Source of the DNA: AG-12 sp027319585
Lineage (GTDB): Bacteria; Chloroflexota; Dormibacteria; Aeolococcales; Bog-877
Assembly: GCA_027319585.1 (NCBI GenBank)
Contig: DAHVMY010000002.1
Location: 45,334-109,333 of the forward strand
Direction: 5' to 3'
DNA length: 64,000 bases
Shown here: one piece after another, positions 51,578 to 59,105 of the stretch
Numbering within the stretch: position 1 is the first letter of the stretch
Layout: each line of letters opens with the position of its first letter
Notes under the pieces: generated by a model
Told to the model about the DNA's origin: nothing
Databases searched by the model: none
Seen by the model: only the letters and a program-made list of their open reading frames with translations
Made by a program: the position numbers and the translations under genes

Positions 51578-52940
51578 CCAGGTCCCGGCAGCGACCGAGT
51601 GGCGGACCCTCACGGTGCCCGACGCAACGCGGCTGGGGACCCGTCCATGGCCGCACCTGGATGCGTCTTGAGGCGCCGACTGCCGAAGAGCTTGGCCTGT
51701 TGGCCACGAGTTCAGCACGGCGGCGCTCCAGATAGCGGAGCTCAGCGGCATTGCCTGCCAGGTCGATTGCCCGGGCGTATGCCGCCTCCGCCTCGGCCCG
51801 GCGCCCGATCCGGCGGAGCAGTTCGGCGCGGGCCGCGTGGAAAGCGTGGTAAGTGTCCAGCGGCAGCCGGTCGATCGCGGCCAGCGCCGTCTCTGGCCCG
51901 GCCAGCTCGGCGGTGACCACGGCCCGGTTGAGCGCCACGATCGGGGTGGGAGTGAGTGCGTACAGCTGGTCGTAGAGCTTCGCGAGCGTGTGCCAGTCGG
52001 TTTCCGGGAACGCGGGGGTGGCGGTGTGGACAGCGTTGATGGCCGCTTGGATCTGGTACGGCCCAGGGCGGTTGGCACGGATGCAGGCTCGTACCAGGGC
52101 GTGTCCCTCACCGATGAGCGTCCAGTCCCACCGAGATCGGTCCTGTTGGTCGAGTGTCACCAACTCCCCCGAGGCGTCGATGCGAGCCGGGCGGCGCGCG
52201 TCGATCAGGAGCAGCAGGGCCAGCAGCCCCACCACCTCCAGTTCGTCCGGCAGCAGCTTGGCCAGCAGCCGGGCCAGTCGAATCGCCTCGTCGGACAGAT
52301 CGACGCGCACGTCGGTGTCACTGCCGGGGAGATAACCCTCGTTGAAGATGAGGTAGATGACTGCAAGAACGTCGGGCACGCGTTCGGCGGGCCGCTCGGG
52401 AACCACGAACGGAATATGTCCATCCCGGATTTTGGCCTTGGCTCTGGTGATTCGTTGCCCGATCGCCGCCTCGCTGGACATCAAAGCGCGAGCGATCTCT
52501 GCCACCGTGAGTCCAGCGACCAAGCGCAGCGTGAGTGCCAGTCGAGCCTCCGATGCCAGTGCCGGATGGGCGCAGGTGAAGATCAGACGGAGTTGGTCGT
52601 CCTCGACGGCGTGCGGGGGCCCGGGCTTCGGTTGCAGTAGCGCCGCCTGCGCGTGCTTGACCCGCCGTTGGGACTCGCGGCGGAGGCGATCTATCGCCTT
52701 CCGCGTGGCAGTCGTCATCAGCCAACCGCCCGGGTTGGCCGGAGGTGTGGTGCCACCCGCGCCCCATGTCGCGACAGCGGCAAGGAAGGCCTCGCTCGCT
52801 GCGTCCTCGGCGAGGTCGAGGTCCCCGAAGCGTCGGGACAAAGCGGCCACCACTCGGGGCCACTCGGCGCGATAGATTTCCTCGATCACCGCGACTGGAC
52901 CAGCCCCAGGAACGGACGGTCCGCAATCCCTGGGCAGCAC
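51468..52940 (-). CDS. ECF42-type sigma factor with C-terminal TPR/DUF6596 extension
   Basis: A sigma factor of up to 490 residues. Region 2 spans about 20-90 (EIYRAEWPRVVAALSRRFGD, LAEDAASEAFLAAVATWGAG) and region 4 about 115-180 (LTVAEIARALMSSEAAIGQR). The extension (190-420: VLAVIYLIFNEGY, PTPIVALNRAVVTAELAGPE, RRAEAEAAYARAIDLAGN) is the signature of the ECF42 group, which has no anti-sigma and pairs with a DGPF/YCII gene; that gene is 183 bp upstream. After ELRYLERRRAEL the family normally ends; here about 70 more residues run antisense over tag, perhaps from a lost stop. GTG 52940 or GTG 52889 may be the start. Confidence 0.88.
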   Translation of the reverse strand: MLPRDCGPSVPGAGPVAVIEEIYRAEWPRVVAALSRRFGDLDLAEDAASEAFLAAVATWGAGGTTPPANPGGWLMTTATRKAIDRLRRESQRRVKHAQAALLQPKPGPPHAVEDDQLRLIFTCAHPALASEARLALTLRLVAGLTVAEIARALMSSEAAIGQRITRAKAKIRDGHIPFVVPERPAERVPDVLAVIYLIFNEGYLPGSDTDVRVDLSDEAIRLARLLAKLLPDELEVVGLLALLLLIDARRPARIDASGELVTLDQQDRSRWDWTLIGEGHALVRACIRANRPGPYQIQAAINAVHTATPAFPETDWHTLAKLYDQLYALTPTPIVALNRAVVTAELAGPETALAAIDRLPLDTYHAFHAARAELLRRIGRRAEAEAAYARAIDLAGNAAELRYLERRRAELVANRPSSSAVGASRRIQVRPWTGPQPRCVGHREGPPLGRCRDLAKGAGNPVSDVPLGAGRGSQPDDRSPAPGTASRSRH

Positions 52941-53123
52941 GGCGCCCAGGTCAGGACGGCCAGTTGCAGTGCGCAGTCAGGGTTCGGCGCCGGATCCGCC
53001 GATATTGCACCCACGGACTCCTTCGCGTCCAGGTGAGCCCCATTGGGATAGAAGGGGCTAGACACGCACCGTCGACGCCGATTGTCATGGGCGCCGGGCA
53101 CCGACATCGGGCGCTGGGACATC

Positions 53124-53516
53124 TCAGCCCGTTTGGGTAGCGTCGCCGCGGCGGTCGGCATCCGGCGTCGGAACACGATCTCGGAAGATTCGCACCTCCT
53201 GCGGCCAGTCGCAGGCCACCGCGATCTTCCCCGCCCAGTACCGTGCGGCGCTCTCGTCGGCCACCTCCACGGCGGCAAAGCCACCGAAGGTCTCCTTAGT
53301 CTCCGCATATGGCCCATCGGTGAAGACAGGCGCGCCACCGCGCGGCTCCACGTGGAAGACCGCCGCGTCGTTGTCGAGGCCGCCTCCGAAGATATAAACC
53401 CCGGCCGCTTTCATCTCCTCGCGTAGGGCGCCCACCCGCCGGGATCGCTCCTGCCACTCCTCGTCGCTCGCCTCGGTCACCCACTCGTCGTTGAAGTAGA
53501 TGAGATACTGGGCCAT
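53124..53516 (-). CDS. YCII/DGPF-domain protein, partner of the ECF42 sigma
   Basis: A 130-residue soluble protein: QYLIYFNDEWV opens the ferredoxin-like YCII fold and DGPYAETKETFGGFAAVEV holds the DGPF motif in DGPY form. Such genes nearly always sit beside ECF42 sigma genes and are thought to be their regulon or regulators. ATG 53516 is preceded by GAGGAG. Both genes point left, 183 bp apart. The biochemical role of the family is not settled. Confidence 0.9.
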   Translation of the reverse strand: MAQYLIYFNDEWVTEASDEEWQERSRRVGALREEMKAAGVYIFGGGLDNDAAVFHVEPRGGAPVFTDGPYAETKETFGGFAAVEVADESAARYWAGKIAVACDWPQEVRIFRDRVPTPDADRRGDATQTG

Positions 53517-54400
53517 TCGGACTCCTCAGTTCGTGGGGGCGGTGCCATCGACCGCCGTTCACTCACTCTACGGGCAAGGGGCCGTGAATCCGACAGCCGG
53601 GGCCAGGCGCCTCCCGCGAGATCCGAGAACAACCCAACGCCGACACCCTCGGGCGTTCCCCGAGTTGAGGCGACCAGCTTGCTGCGCTCGTCAAGAGCTG
53701 GGCAATCTGGGGGTGACTGACCCCGTTCGATCGACCACCTCCTCGGTTGGGTGCCAGGCGCCTTCGCGACGAACCTGAATTCAGGGCCAGCGCGTCTAAG
53801 CCGCCGCGACCTGTGGTCCGGGCCAGTGATCCGTGAAGGGTCGCGCGGCCAGTTCCGAATCGCACGCTCGAAGCTGGCCCGGGATCAGCGCCGTGGGACA
53901 TGGCCGCGATGGTGGCGGCCGCCCGATTGGTAGGCGACGGTCCAGCCGGTTGGTCCGATGAAGCCGAGGCAAGGGCAGCGTTGATGGGTCTGCGCCGGGT
54001 AGGCGCCCGGCCAATCTCGACTTGGCAAGCCGGTGGCGCGGGCGGACTACGCTGGGAGGAGCTGGATGCAGGCTTCGATCAGGTCACCATCCGCCCCGCC
54101 GACGCCCACCGTGAATCGTCCGGGGAGGGGGCGATGGCGTCGAACAAGGGCACTGCGGGCCCGTGGAATTCGGGTCGACGCCGAGCGGAAGGAGCTGCGG
54201 GAATAATCACCCCCACTTGCAACCATCCCGGGACTTCGGGTGCCGCGCGCTGGGACGCATCGATACGGGCTACTTGGCCGTCGCCCACTTTGGCGCTCGC
54301 TTCGCTACCACGCCGGCTGCGCTCCCCTGCTCTCCGTCCCCCCGGGCATCCCGGCGTCCTGTTGCTCCGCGTCGACGCAATCCCAGGTCCCAGCGGGAGC
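53517..54400. other. Long region without a supported gene
   Basis: 884 bp between the YCII gene and the photolyase gene. Open frames on both strands have mixed, Arg/Ser/Pro-rich composition and no domain or ribosome-binding site. It may be decayed sequence. No RNA gene recognised. Confidence 0.45.
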
Positions 54401-55810
54401 TCAGCTCCGAGTTGAATTGCCGATCGCCGGTCGGGCACAGGCACGGTAGAGCTCCAGAGCGACCCGCCGTTCGCGAGCGTGATCGACGATGCGCTCGGGG
54501 TAGGCAGCGGGCGGGTTTGTGGCTTCCCAGGGGCGGTGGATGTAGCGATCCGGCAGGTGACGGATCTCCGGCACCCAGCGGCGCACGTAGGCACCTGAGG
54601 GATCGTGGGTCTTCCCCTGCAGCACAGGGTTGAGGATGCGGAAGAAGGGCTGCGCGTCGAGCCCGGTCCCGGCCACCCACTGCCACCCTCCGTTGTTGTT
54701 GGCCAGGTCCCCATCGACCAGTTCTCGCATGAAATGGCTTTCGCCGTGGCGCCAGTCGAGATGCAGGTCCTTGACCAGGAAGGAGGCGGCGATCATGCGG
54801 CAGCGGTTGTGCATGAAGTGCTCGGCTTGAAGTTGACGCATCGCTGCGTCCACCATCGGGTAGCCCGTCAGGCCCTGCTTCCAGGCCAGGAGAGCCTCCG
54901 GGGTGCCCGGCCACGCCAGGTTGCGAAGCTCCGGCTTGTACTCCCGCTTGGCAACCTCCGGAAAGTGCCAGAGCGTGGCGGCCAAGAAGTCGCGCCAGGC
55001 CAGTTGGTCTAGCCATCGCCTCGCCCCACCGGCAAGGTGTGGAACGGCACCGACCGCCTCAACCACCGCCCGGATCACGGTCCGCACCGAGATGGTGCCG
55101 AAATGCAGGTCGGCAGAGAGTCGGGAGGTGGCGTCCGCGCCGGGATCCTCCCGGTCGGTTGCGTACCCGCTCAGTCGTCGGTCGACGAACGTGCGCAGAC
55201 GGTTGGCCGCGGCACCCTCTCCCGCCTCCAGCACCCGATCCAGCGGACGCACCCCGAACTGAGTGGGCCTCGGCATGGCGTCGCTCCTCGGGAGCTCCGC
55301 CACACCCAAGAGGTGAGGAGCAGAGACGGTAGGGCCGAAGCCTTCGAGAACGGTGGAGTGGAAGCGCCTCCTGGACGCTGCGAATGTCCGCAGCGGCGGG
55401 AGCCCCGTTGGATCCAGCACCAGCTGCTCCCCCGACAGCCACAGGGACCGCCCGTCCCGGGCGAGCAAGCTTGCAACGGCCCGGTCGCGGCTTCTGGCGT
55501 GGGGGGTGAAGTCCCGAACCGCGGTGACCAATCGAGCGCCGGTTTCCGCTGCCAGATGGGGCACAACTTCACGCGGGTCCCCACTCCGGATCACCAGCGC
55601 CGAGCCGCGACGCCGAAGCCCTTCGTCCAGGGAGGCGAGAGCCTCCAGCAGGTATGCCAGCCGGCTCCTCCCCGCGTCAGGGCCGTGAAGTATGGCTGGG
55701 TCAAGCACGAAGAGCCCGATCACCGGCCGGCCCTCTTCGCCCGCTTTGGCGAGGGCTTGGTGGTCGGTCAGCCGCAGGTCGCGCCGGAACCAGTGGATCG
55801 CAGGTTCCAC
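54401..55810 (-). CDS. phr: Deoxyribodipyrimidine photolyase (class I CPD-type)
   Basis: A 469-residue flavoprotein that reverses UV pyrimidine dimers with blue light. The N-terminal antenna domain begins IHWFRRDLRLTDHQAL. The C-terminal FAD domain has LDQLAWRDFLAATLWHFPE, GYPMVDAAMRQLQAEHFMHN, RCRMIAASFLVKDLHLDWR and DGDLANNNGGWQWVAGTG. These match class I CPD photolyases and the Trp electron path. GTG 55810 places the antenna domain at the N-terminus; an upstream in-frame start at 55897 would add an unrelated basic leader. Stands alone. Confidence 0.94.
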   Translation of the reverse strand: MEPAIHWFRRDLRLTDHQALAKAGEEGRPVIGLFVLDPAILHGPDAGRSRLAYLLEALASLDEGLRRRGSALVIRSGDPREVVPHLAAETGARLVTAVRDFTPHARSRDRAVASLLARDGRSLWLSGEQLVLDPTGLPPLRTFAASRRRFHSTVLEGFGPTVSAPHLLGVAELPRSDAMPRPTQFGVRPLDRVLEAGEGAAANRLRTFVDRRLSGYATDREDPGADATSRLSADLHFGTISVRTVIRAVVEAVGAVPHLAGGARRWLDQLAWRDFLAATLWHFPEVAKREYKPELRNLAWPGTPEALLAWKQGLTGYPMVDAAMRQLQAEHFMHNRCRMIAASFLVKDLHLDWRHGESHFMRELVDGDLANNNGGWQWVAGTGLDAQPFFRILNPVLQGKTHDPSGAYVRRWVPEIRHLPDRYIHRPWEATNPPAAYPERIVDHARERRVALELYRACARPAIGNSTRS

Positions 55811-56169
55811 TGAGCTCAGCTGGGGGTGGGGTCGGACCTGACCGACCGACCGGCGCCGATGGACATCACCGCCGGGCGCAACGACGACAGAACGCACCGT
55901 CTCGATCCGACTTCACGGCCCTCTCATAGGCGTTGCGGCAAAGGCCGCCACGAGCAAAACGATGCCGGCGTTCGCCAGCCTCCCTTCCCAGAAGCGGTCC
56001 CGAGAAAGCGGAGCCGTCGACGCCAATGACCCTGTCCGCACTTGAGCCGAAGTGAGGGGCGATCGCTGCTCGTCTCCACCCTCCGCCACCCGCCGGAACA
56101 CACCGGCCGGCAGCGGTCGCTGCGATGGATGCTGTGGCAAGCGCAGACGCAGTCGACGCGTGGAAGGTC
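55811..56169. other. Intergenic region upstream of the photolyase gene
   Basis: About 360 bp with no recognisable gene. It leads into the first antitoxin remnant and marks where host-like sequence gives way to mobile-element debris. Confidence 0.4.
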
Positions 56170-56284
56170 AAATCCCGCCGAGGAGCCACCCCGATCACCG
56201 CACCATCACCCTGGCTGGTCCCGGCCGCGCACACCCTAAGCCCACGCCACCCGTCTTCGGCGATGGTCAGCAAGATGCGGGGCT
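56170..56284 (-). pseudogene. Decayed copy of the ribbon-helix-helix antitoxin
   Basis: Read on the minus strand, this stretch encodes LTIAEDGWRGLRVCAAGTSQ, then GDGAVIGVAPRRDL. That lines up residue by residue with LTIDEDVLRAVRVRAARTGQ, then GDSAVIEAAIRRDL, of the intact antitoxin at 57461-57691. The promoter copy is also present (TAAGATGCC), but the start region is broken. The downstream part and any toxin gene are gone. It is a relic of a duplicated toxin-antitoxin locus. Confidence 0.6.
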
Positions 56285-56796
56285 TAGCAATGCTGGCATC
56301 TTAACGTTTGCGGGTAGAGATCGACTGCCGACGCCGGGTTCCGACCGCAAGCATCGGCCGCGCTGCCTTCGCCTTCCGGCGCGGCGCCCTCGGGCGCACT
56401 CATCGGTACTCCGACCGCACGCTAACCAGTCGCCCCCGGGGGTAGGTTCCGTGCTAGAAGACGGTGGGCCAATCGAGCCCGCCAGTTCCAGGAAGTCGGA
56501 CGGCTTACGCATCGCGGCCCTTAGATGAGGGGCCCCGCAACCGGCCAGCTCTGCGGAGCGCGCCGCCTGAGGGGCAGGGGCCCAAGGAACAGCGCGACGA
56601 TCAAGCTCTCGAGCATGATGATGGCGTCGTACCTGAACCAAGAGGTGGTGCGGTTGACACTCGTGCGAGGGTGTCGTATGCAGGGGTCACGAGGAGTGAA
56701 TCAGCGAAAGCCACGTCCCGTTTGCTGGAAACTGCGGGACCTCAACGCCGTCACAGAGCCGACGGAGGGCGCGGCCGCATTCCCTGCGGCTGGCCT
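56285..56796. other. Region without a supported gene
   Basis: About 510 bp between the antitoxin relic and the tRNA fragment. Open frames reaching into the tRNA fragment are artefacts of its sequence. No gene, repeat or RNA recognised. Confidence 0.4.
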
Positions 56797-56854
56797 TGGA
56801 GCGGGAGACCGGGTTCGAACCGGCGACCTTCTGCTTGGGAAGCAGACGCTCTCC
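56797..56854 (-). pseudogene. 3' fragment of tRNA-Gly(CCC), probable attachment-site scar
   Basis: On the minus strand: end of a D-arm (GGAGAGCG), a 5-bp anticodon stem TCTGC/GCAGA with loop TTCCCAA (anticodon CCC), variable loop, T-arm GCCGG-TTCGAAC-CCGGT, acceptor 3' strand CTCCCGC, discriminator T, and an encoded CCA. The partner strand GCGGGAG and the 5' D-stem are absent upstream, so it cannot fold as a tRNA. A 3'-only tRNA piece is what remains at the far end of an element integrated into a tRNA gene. The geometry puts that element to the right. Confidence 0.7.
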
Positions 56855-57043
56855 TCATGACGCTCAGATCGTGCAGGTGCGATCTCAATAACAGCGACTT
56901 ATATCAACGTGCCCCTATTCAAGAGCATCTACCTATGTAACCCAAAACCGAGCAAACGTTCTGTCAAAATATATGCCCGCCGACCTCTCTTCACCCGACG
57001 GGCCGAGGAGGAGACACATGTCCAGCGTTACCCCACGGCTGGA
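56855..57043. other. AT-rich patch next to the tRNA fragment
   Basis: The stretch around 56880-56985 (for example AAAATATATG) is far richer in A+T than any other part of the window. It begins immediately on the element side of the tRNA fragment, as expected of foreign DNA at an integration junction. No gene is seen in it. Confidence 0.45.
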
Positions 57044-57457
57044 TCAAGACCCGTCTGCGATCAGCGCAAGGAAGGCGGCCGGGGATTGGATCGGCAAGGT
57101 CTGGTCGAGCCCGAGAAGATGGCGGTCGCCCGAGACAATGACAGCACGGGCCGCCACCGCCAGGGCGATGAGGTAGTCGTCACCCGGGTCAGGCGACCGA
57201 ACCAACGGCGGCTCGGTCGGGTCATCGACTACCCGAGCTTGGCGCTCAACCAATCTGACCGCCGCGGTTGCATCGCTGGCGGAGATGTGGCGACGGATCT
57301 TGGGGTAGGCAAGAGCTCGCTCCAGCTCAGCCAGGAGAAGCGGAGAGGCAACGAGGTCATAGGCACCATCCAACCCGGCCCGCAAGACCTTGGCCGGCGA
57401 CCCGTCGGGAGCCAGCAGGGCCGAGATGATGACGTTGGGGTCGAGGATCGCCCGCAC
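57044..57457 (-). CDS. PIN-domain toxin (type II toxin-antitoxin)
   Basis: A 137-residue PIN-fold ribonuclease of the COG1569 type. Acidic metal ligands are visible: D6 (MRAILDPNVI), E44 (LLLAELERAL), D93/D94 (SPDPGDDYLIALA) and D111 (VSGDRHLL). It should cut RNA when free of its antitoxin. It starts 3 bp after the ribbon-helix-helix gene, the usual antitoxin-first order. All catalytic positions are intact, so the module is probably functional. Confidence 0.88.
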   Translation of the reverse strand: MRAILDPNVIISALLAPDGSPAKVLRAGLDGAYDLVASPLLLAELERALAYPKIRRHISASDATAAVRLVERQARVVDDPTEPPLVRSPDPGDDYLIALAVAARAVIVSGDRHLLGLDQTLPIQSPAAFLALIADGS

Positions 57458-57460
57458 GGC

Positions 57461-57691
57461 TCAGCGCTTGGCGCGCCGAGTGTGGTGTTGCGCCTCGACC
57501 GCCAGCTCCATAGCCTCTCCCTCTTGGAGGTTGTTGCGAGCCCACAGCCGGTCGAGGAGGTCCAAGCCAAGGTCGCGCCGGATGGCCGCCTCGATCACCG
57601 CGCTGTCGCCCTGCCCAGTGCGGGCCGCGCGCACCCTCACCGCACGCAGCACGTCTTCGTCGATCGTGAGAGTGGTGCGAGTCTTTGGCAT
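57461..57691 (-). CDS. Ribbon-helix-helix antitoxin
   Basis: A 76-residue protein: a DNA-binding strand TRTTLTIDEDVLRAVRVRAA, a helix GDSAVIEAAIRRDLGL and a toxin-wrapping tail rich in Glu/Arg. ATG 57691 lies six bases after the -10-like TAAGAT with no Shine-Dalgarno, so the mRNA is likely leaderless. It should neutralise the PIN toxin and repress its own promoter. Two decayed copies lie at 56170-56284 and 58410-58439. Confidence 0.88.
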   Translation of the reverse strand: MPKTRTTLTIDEDVLRAVRVRAARTGQGDSAVIEAAIRRDLGLDLLDRLWARNNLQEGEAMELAVEAQHHTRRAKR

Positions 57692-57697
57692 ATCGGC

Positions 57698-57703
57698 ATC
57701 TTA
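57698..57703 (-). promoter_or_regulatory. -10 element of the PIN module, leaderless
   Basis: Minus-strand TAAGAT, then GCCGAT, then ATG. The same six-base spacer GCCGAT separates TAGACT from GTG in the AbrB-type gene at 57820. Confidence 0.45.
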
Positions 57704-57807
57704 GCATCGTTGTGCGCAGATGCTCACAAGTCACTCCGACTCGAGTCGTCCACGGGGCCCGGGCATCTTCGCCAGCTGCCTGCCGCTTCGCCGGTTCGCC
57801 AATCTGG

Positions 57808-57813
57808 TAGACT
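57808..57813 (+). promoter_or_regulatory. -10 element of the AbrB/RelE-like module, leaderless
   Basis: TAGACT is followed by GCCGAT and the GTG start at 57820. It is divergent from the PIN module promoter, so one short spacer serves two toxin-antitoxin units. Confidence 0.45.
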
Positions 57814-57819
57814 GCCGAT

Positions 57820-58086
57820 GTGAGAGTGATCGCTGTGAGTGAGTCTGGCCGGCTGACCCTGCCGATCGAAGTGCGTCGGCGGCTTGGCCTCGAGGGAGAG
57901 AGCGAAGTCGAGGTCGAAGTGGAGGGCGAAGCGATCGTCCTGCGGCCGGCGGTCGTGCTGCGCCGGGAGGACGCGTGGGCCTACACGCCGGAGCACCGTG
58001 CGCTCCTTTCCCGAGCTCACGCAGACTCCAGGGAGGGGAGAGTTCTGCAGTTGACCGAGGAGGAGCTGCGGGCCGTCGGGCCCTGA
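57820..58086 (+). CDS. AbrB/MazE-type antitoxin
   Basis: An 88-residue protein. The N-terminal half is a swapped-hairpin AbrB fold: VSESGRLTLPIEVRRRLGLE, then the acidic EVEVEVEGEAIVLRP. The C-terminal half (AWAYTPEHRALLSRAHADSR) is helical and likely wraps the toxin. A RelE-like gene starts 4 bp later, giving a complete second toxin-antitoxin module back to back with the PIN module. The start is a GTG. Confidence 0.83.
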   Translation: MRVIAVSESGRLTLPIEVRRRLGLEGESEVEVEVEGEAIVLRPAVVLRREDAWAYTPEHRALLSRAHADSREGRVLQLTEEELRAVGP

Positions 58087-58090
58087 CCCG

Positions 58091-58366
58091 GTGGCGGACG
58101 GTTACCGCTCGCTAGACTTCACGGCTACGTTCCTGGAGACGTTCGCTGCCAGGGACTTCACAGCCGGAGACCGGGCAGCCATTCTCAAGGCACTCCGCCT
58201 ACTCGACGAGAACGAGCAACATCCGTCCTTGCGGGTCCACAAACTGGCTGGCGACCGAGAGGGATCGTGGTCGGCTTCTGTCGGTGGGTCCCTCCGCCTC
58301 AGTTTCGAGCGGTTGGAGGCCGGACGCAAGCGGATGCTGACTGTGTCCAAGCACTACGACCGGTGA
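58091..58366 (+). CDS. RelE/ParE-like toxin
   Basis: A 91-residue protein with the compact RelE pattern: LDFTATFLETFAARDFTAGD (helix), LRLLDENEQHPSLRVHKLAG, then a beta-sheet SWSASVGGSLRLSFERLE and a final strand ending in VSKHYDR. The terminal His/Tyr and the Arg in LRLSF are candidate catalytic or RNA-contact residues. GTG start 4 bp after the AbrB-type gene. Likely a ribosome-dependent or gyrase-directed toxin; which cannot be told. Confidence 0.78.
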   Translation: MADGYRSLDFTATFLETFAARDFTAGDRAAILKALRLLDENEQHPSLRVHKLAGDREGSWSASVGGSLRLSFERLEAGRKRMLTVSKHYDR

Positions 58367-58409
58367 TCTGGATCGGCGAGACCGCAACCGAGACCCCGAG
58401 AACCTTAAC

Positions 58410-58439
58410 CGCCCTGCCCAGCGCGGGCCGCGCACACCT
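58410..58439 (-). pseudogene. Short relic of the ribbon-helix-helix antitoxin
   Basis: Minus strand encodes VCAARAGQGG, matching VRAARTGQGD of the intact antitoxin. The DNA (GCCCTGCCCAGCGCGGGCC) is nearly identical to that at 57611-57635. Only about 30 bp remain. The two relics flank the intact module, so the locus was once repeated. Confidence 0.5.
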
Positions 58440-58559
58440 GCAGTGACAAAGGGGACCCCCTCTTCCTCACACCCCAACCGCCCGCGAGCCACGCCACCAG
58501 GCACTGAGCGTGTTGTCGGTCCGGTGTAACGAAGTGGGTGATGCGGTGTTTGTCGGCAC

Positions 58560-59105
58560 GTGCAGGTGAGCAGGACCTCCAAGCCGCGCTCGGACGAGGT
58601 TGCAAGTGAGGCTCTGGCGTTTGAGATCGTGTATCAGCGCCTGGCCGGGCCGGTATACCGCTTCTGCCCCACGCAGGTCGGCGGGCCATCGGCAGCCGAG
58701 GAGGTGGCAGCCGATGCATGGGCTGCGGCATGGGCAGCCTTTGAACGTACCCACCCCGCCGCTGACGGCGTTGATGCCTGGGTGTTCCGGATCGTCAGGA
58801 ACAAGGCCAAGAATCACCTGCGTTCGGCGCGGCGCAGATTCCGACTCTCGGCAGCACTGACCAAGGAGCGCGTGCCGGTCGCTGACGCGGAAGTGAGGGT
58901 CATCGAGAGGGCGGAGGCAGCCGCCGCGCTCACCTCACTCCAGACGATGCGCCCCAGGGAAAGAGCGCTAATCGGGCTGCGCATCTGTAGTGATCTCTCG
59001 TTCGCGGAGATCGGCGCAGTGATGGGCTGCTCGGAGGCGGCTGCCAGGGTCGCCACGCACAGGGCCCTCCTCCGACTCCGGACCCACATGGAGGGTAGGC
59101 CATGA
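58560..59105 (+). CDS. ECF RNA polymerase sigma factor
   Basis: A 181-residue sigma. Region 2: FEIVYQRLAGPVYRFCPTQV, EEVAADAWAAAWAAFERTHP, DAWVFRIVRNKAKNHLRS. Region 4: RERALIGLRICSDLSFAEIG and MGCSEAAARVATHRALLRLR. The region 2 sequence departs from common ECF groups (AADAWAAAWAAF in place of QDTFL). GTG start. It overlaps by 4 bp (ATGA) with a gene for a membrane-tethered propeller protein, in the position normally held by an anti-sigma factor. Confidence 0.82.
   Translation: MQVSRTSKPRSDEVASEALAFEIVYQRLAGPVYRFCPTQVGGPSAAEEVAADAWAAAWAAFERTHPAADGVDAWVFRIVRNKAKNHLRSARRRFRLSAALTKERVPVADAEVRVIERAEAAAALTSLQTMRPRERALIGLRICSDLSFAEIGAVMGCSEAAARVATHRALLRLRTHMEGRP

Noticed and set aside
53517..54400. 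Small genes in the gap before the photolyase
   Set aside because: No frame had a domain, codon pattern or ribosome-binding site to support it.
56797..56880. A complete functional tRNA-Gly
   Set aside because: The acceptor 5' strand and the D-stem cannot be formed from the upstream sequence; only the 3' two thirds fit.
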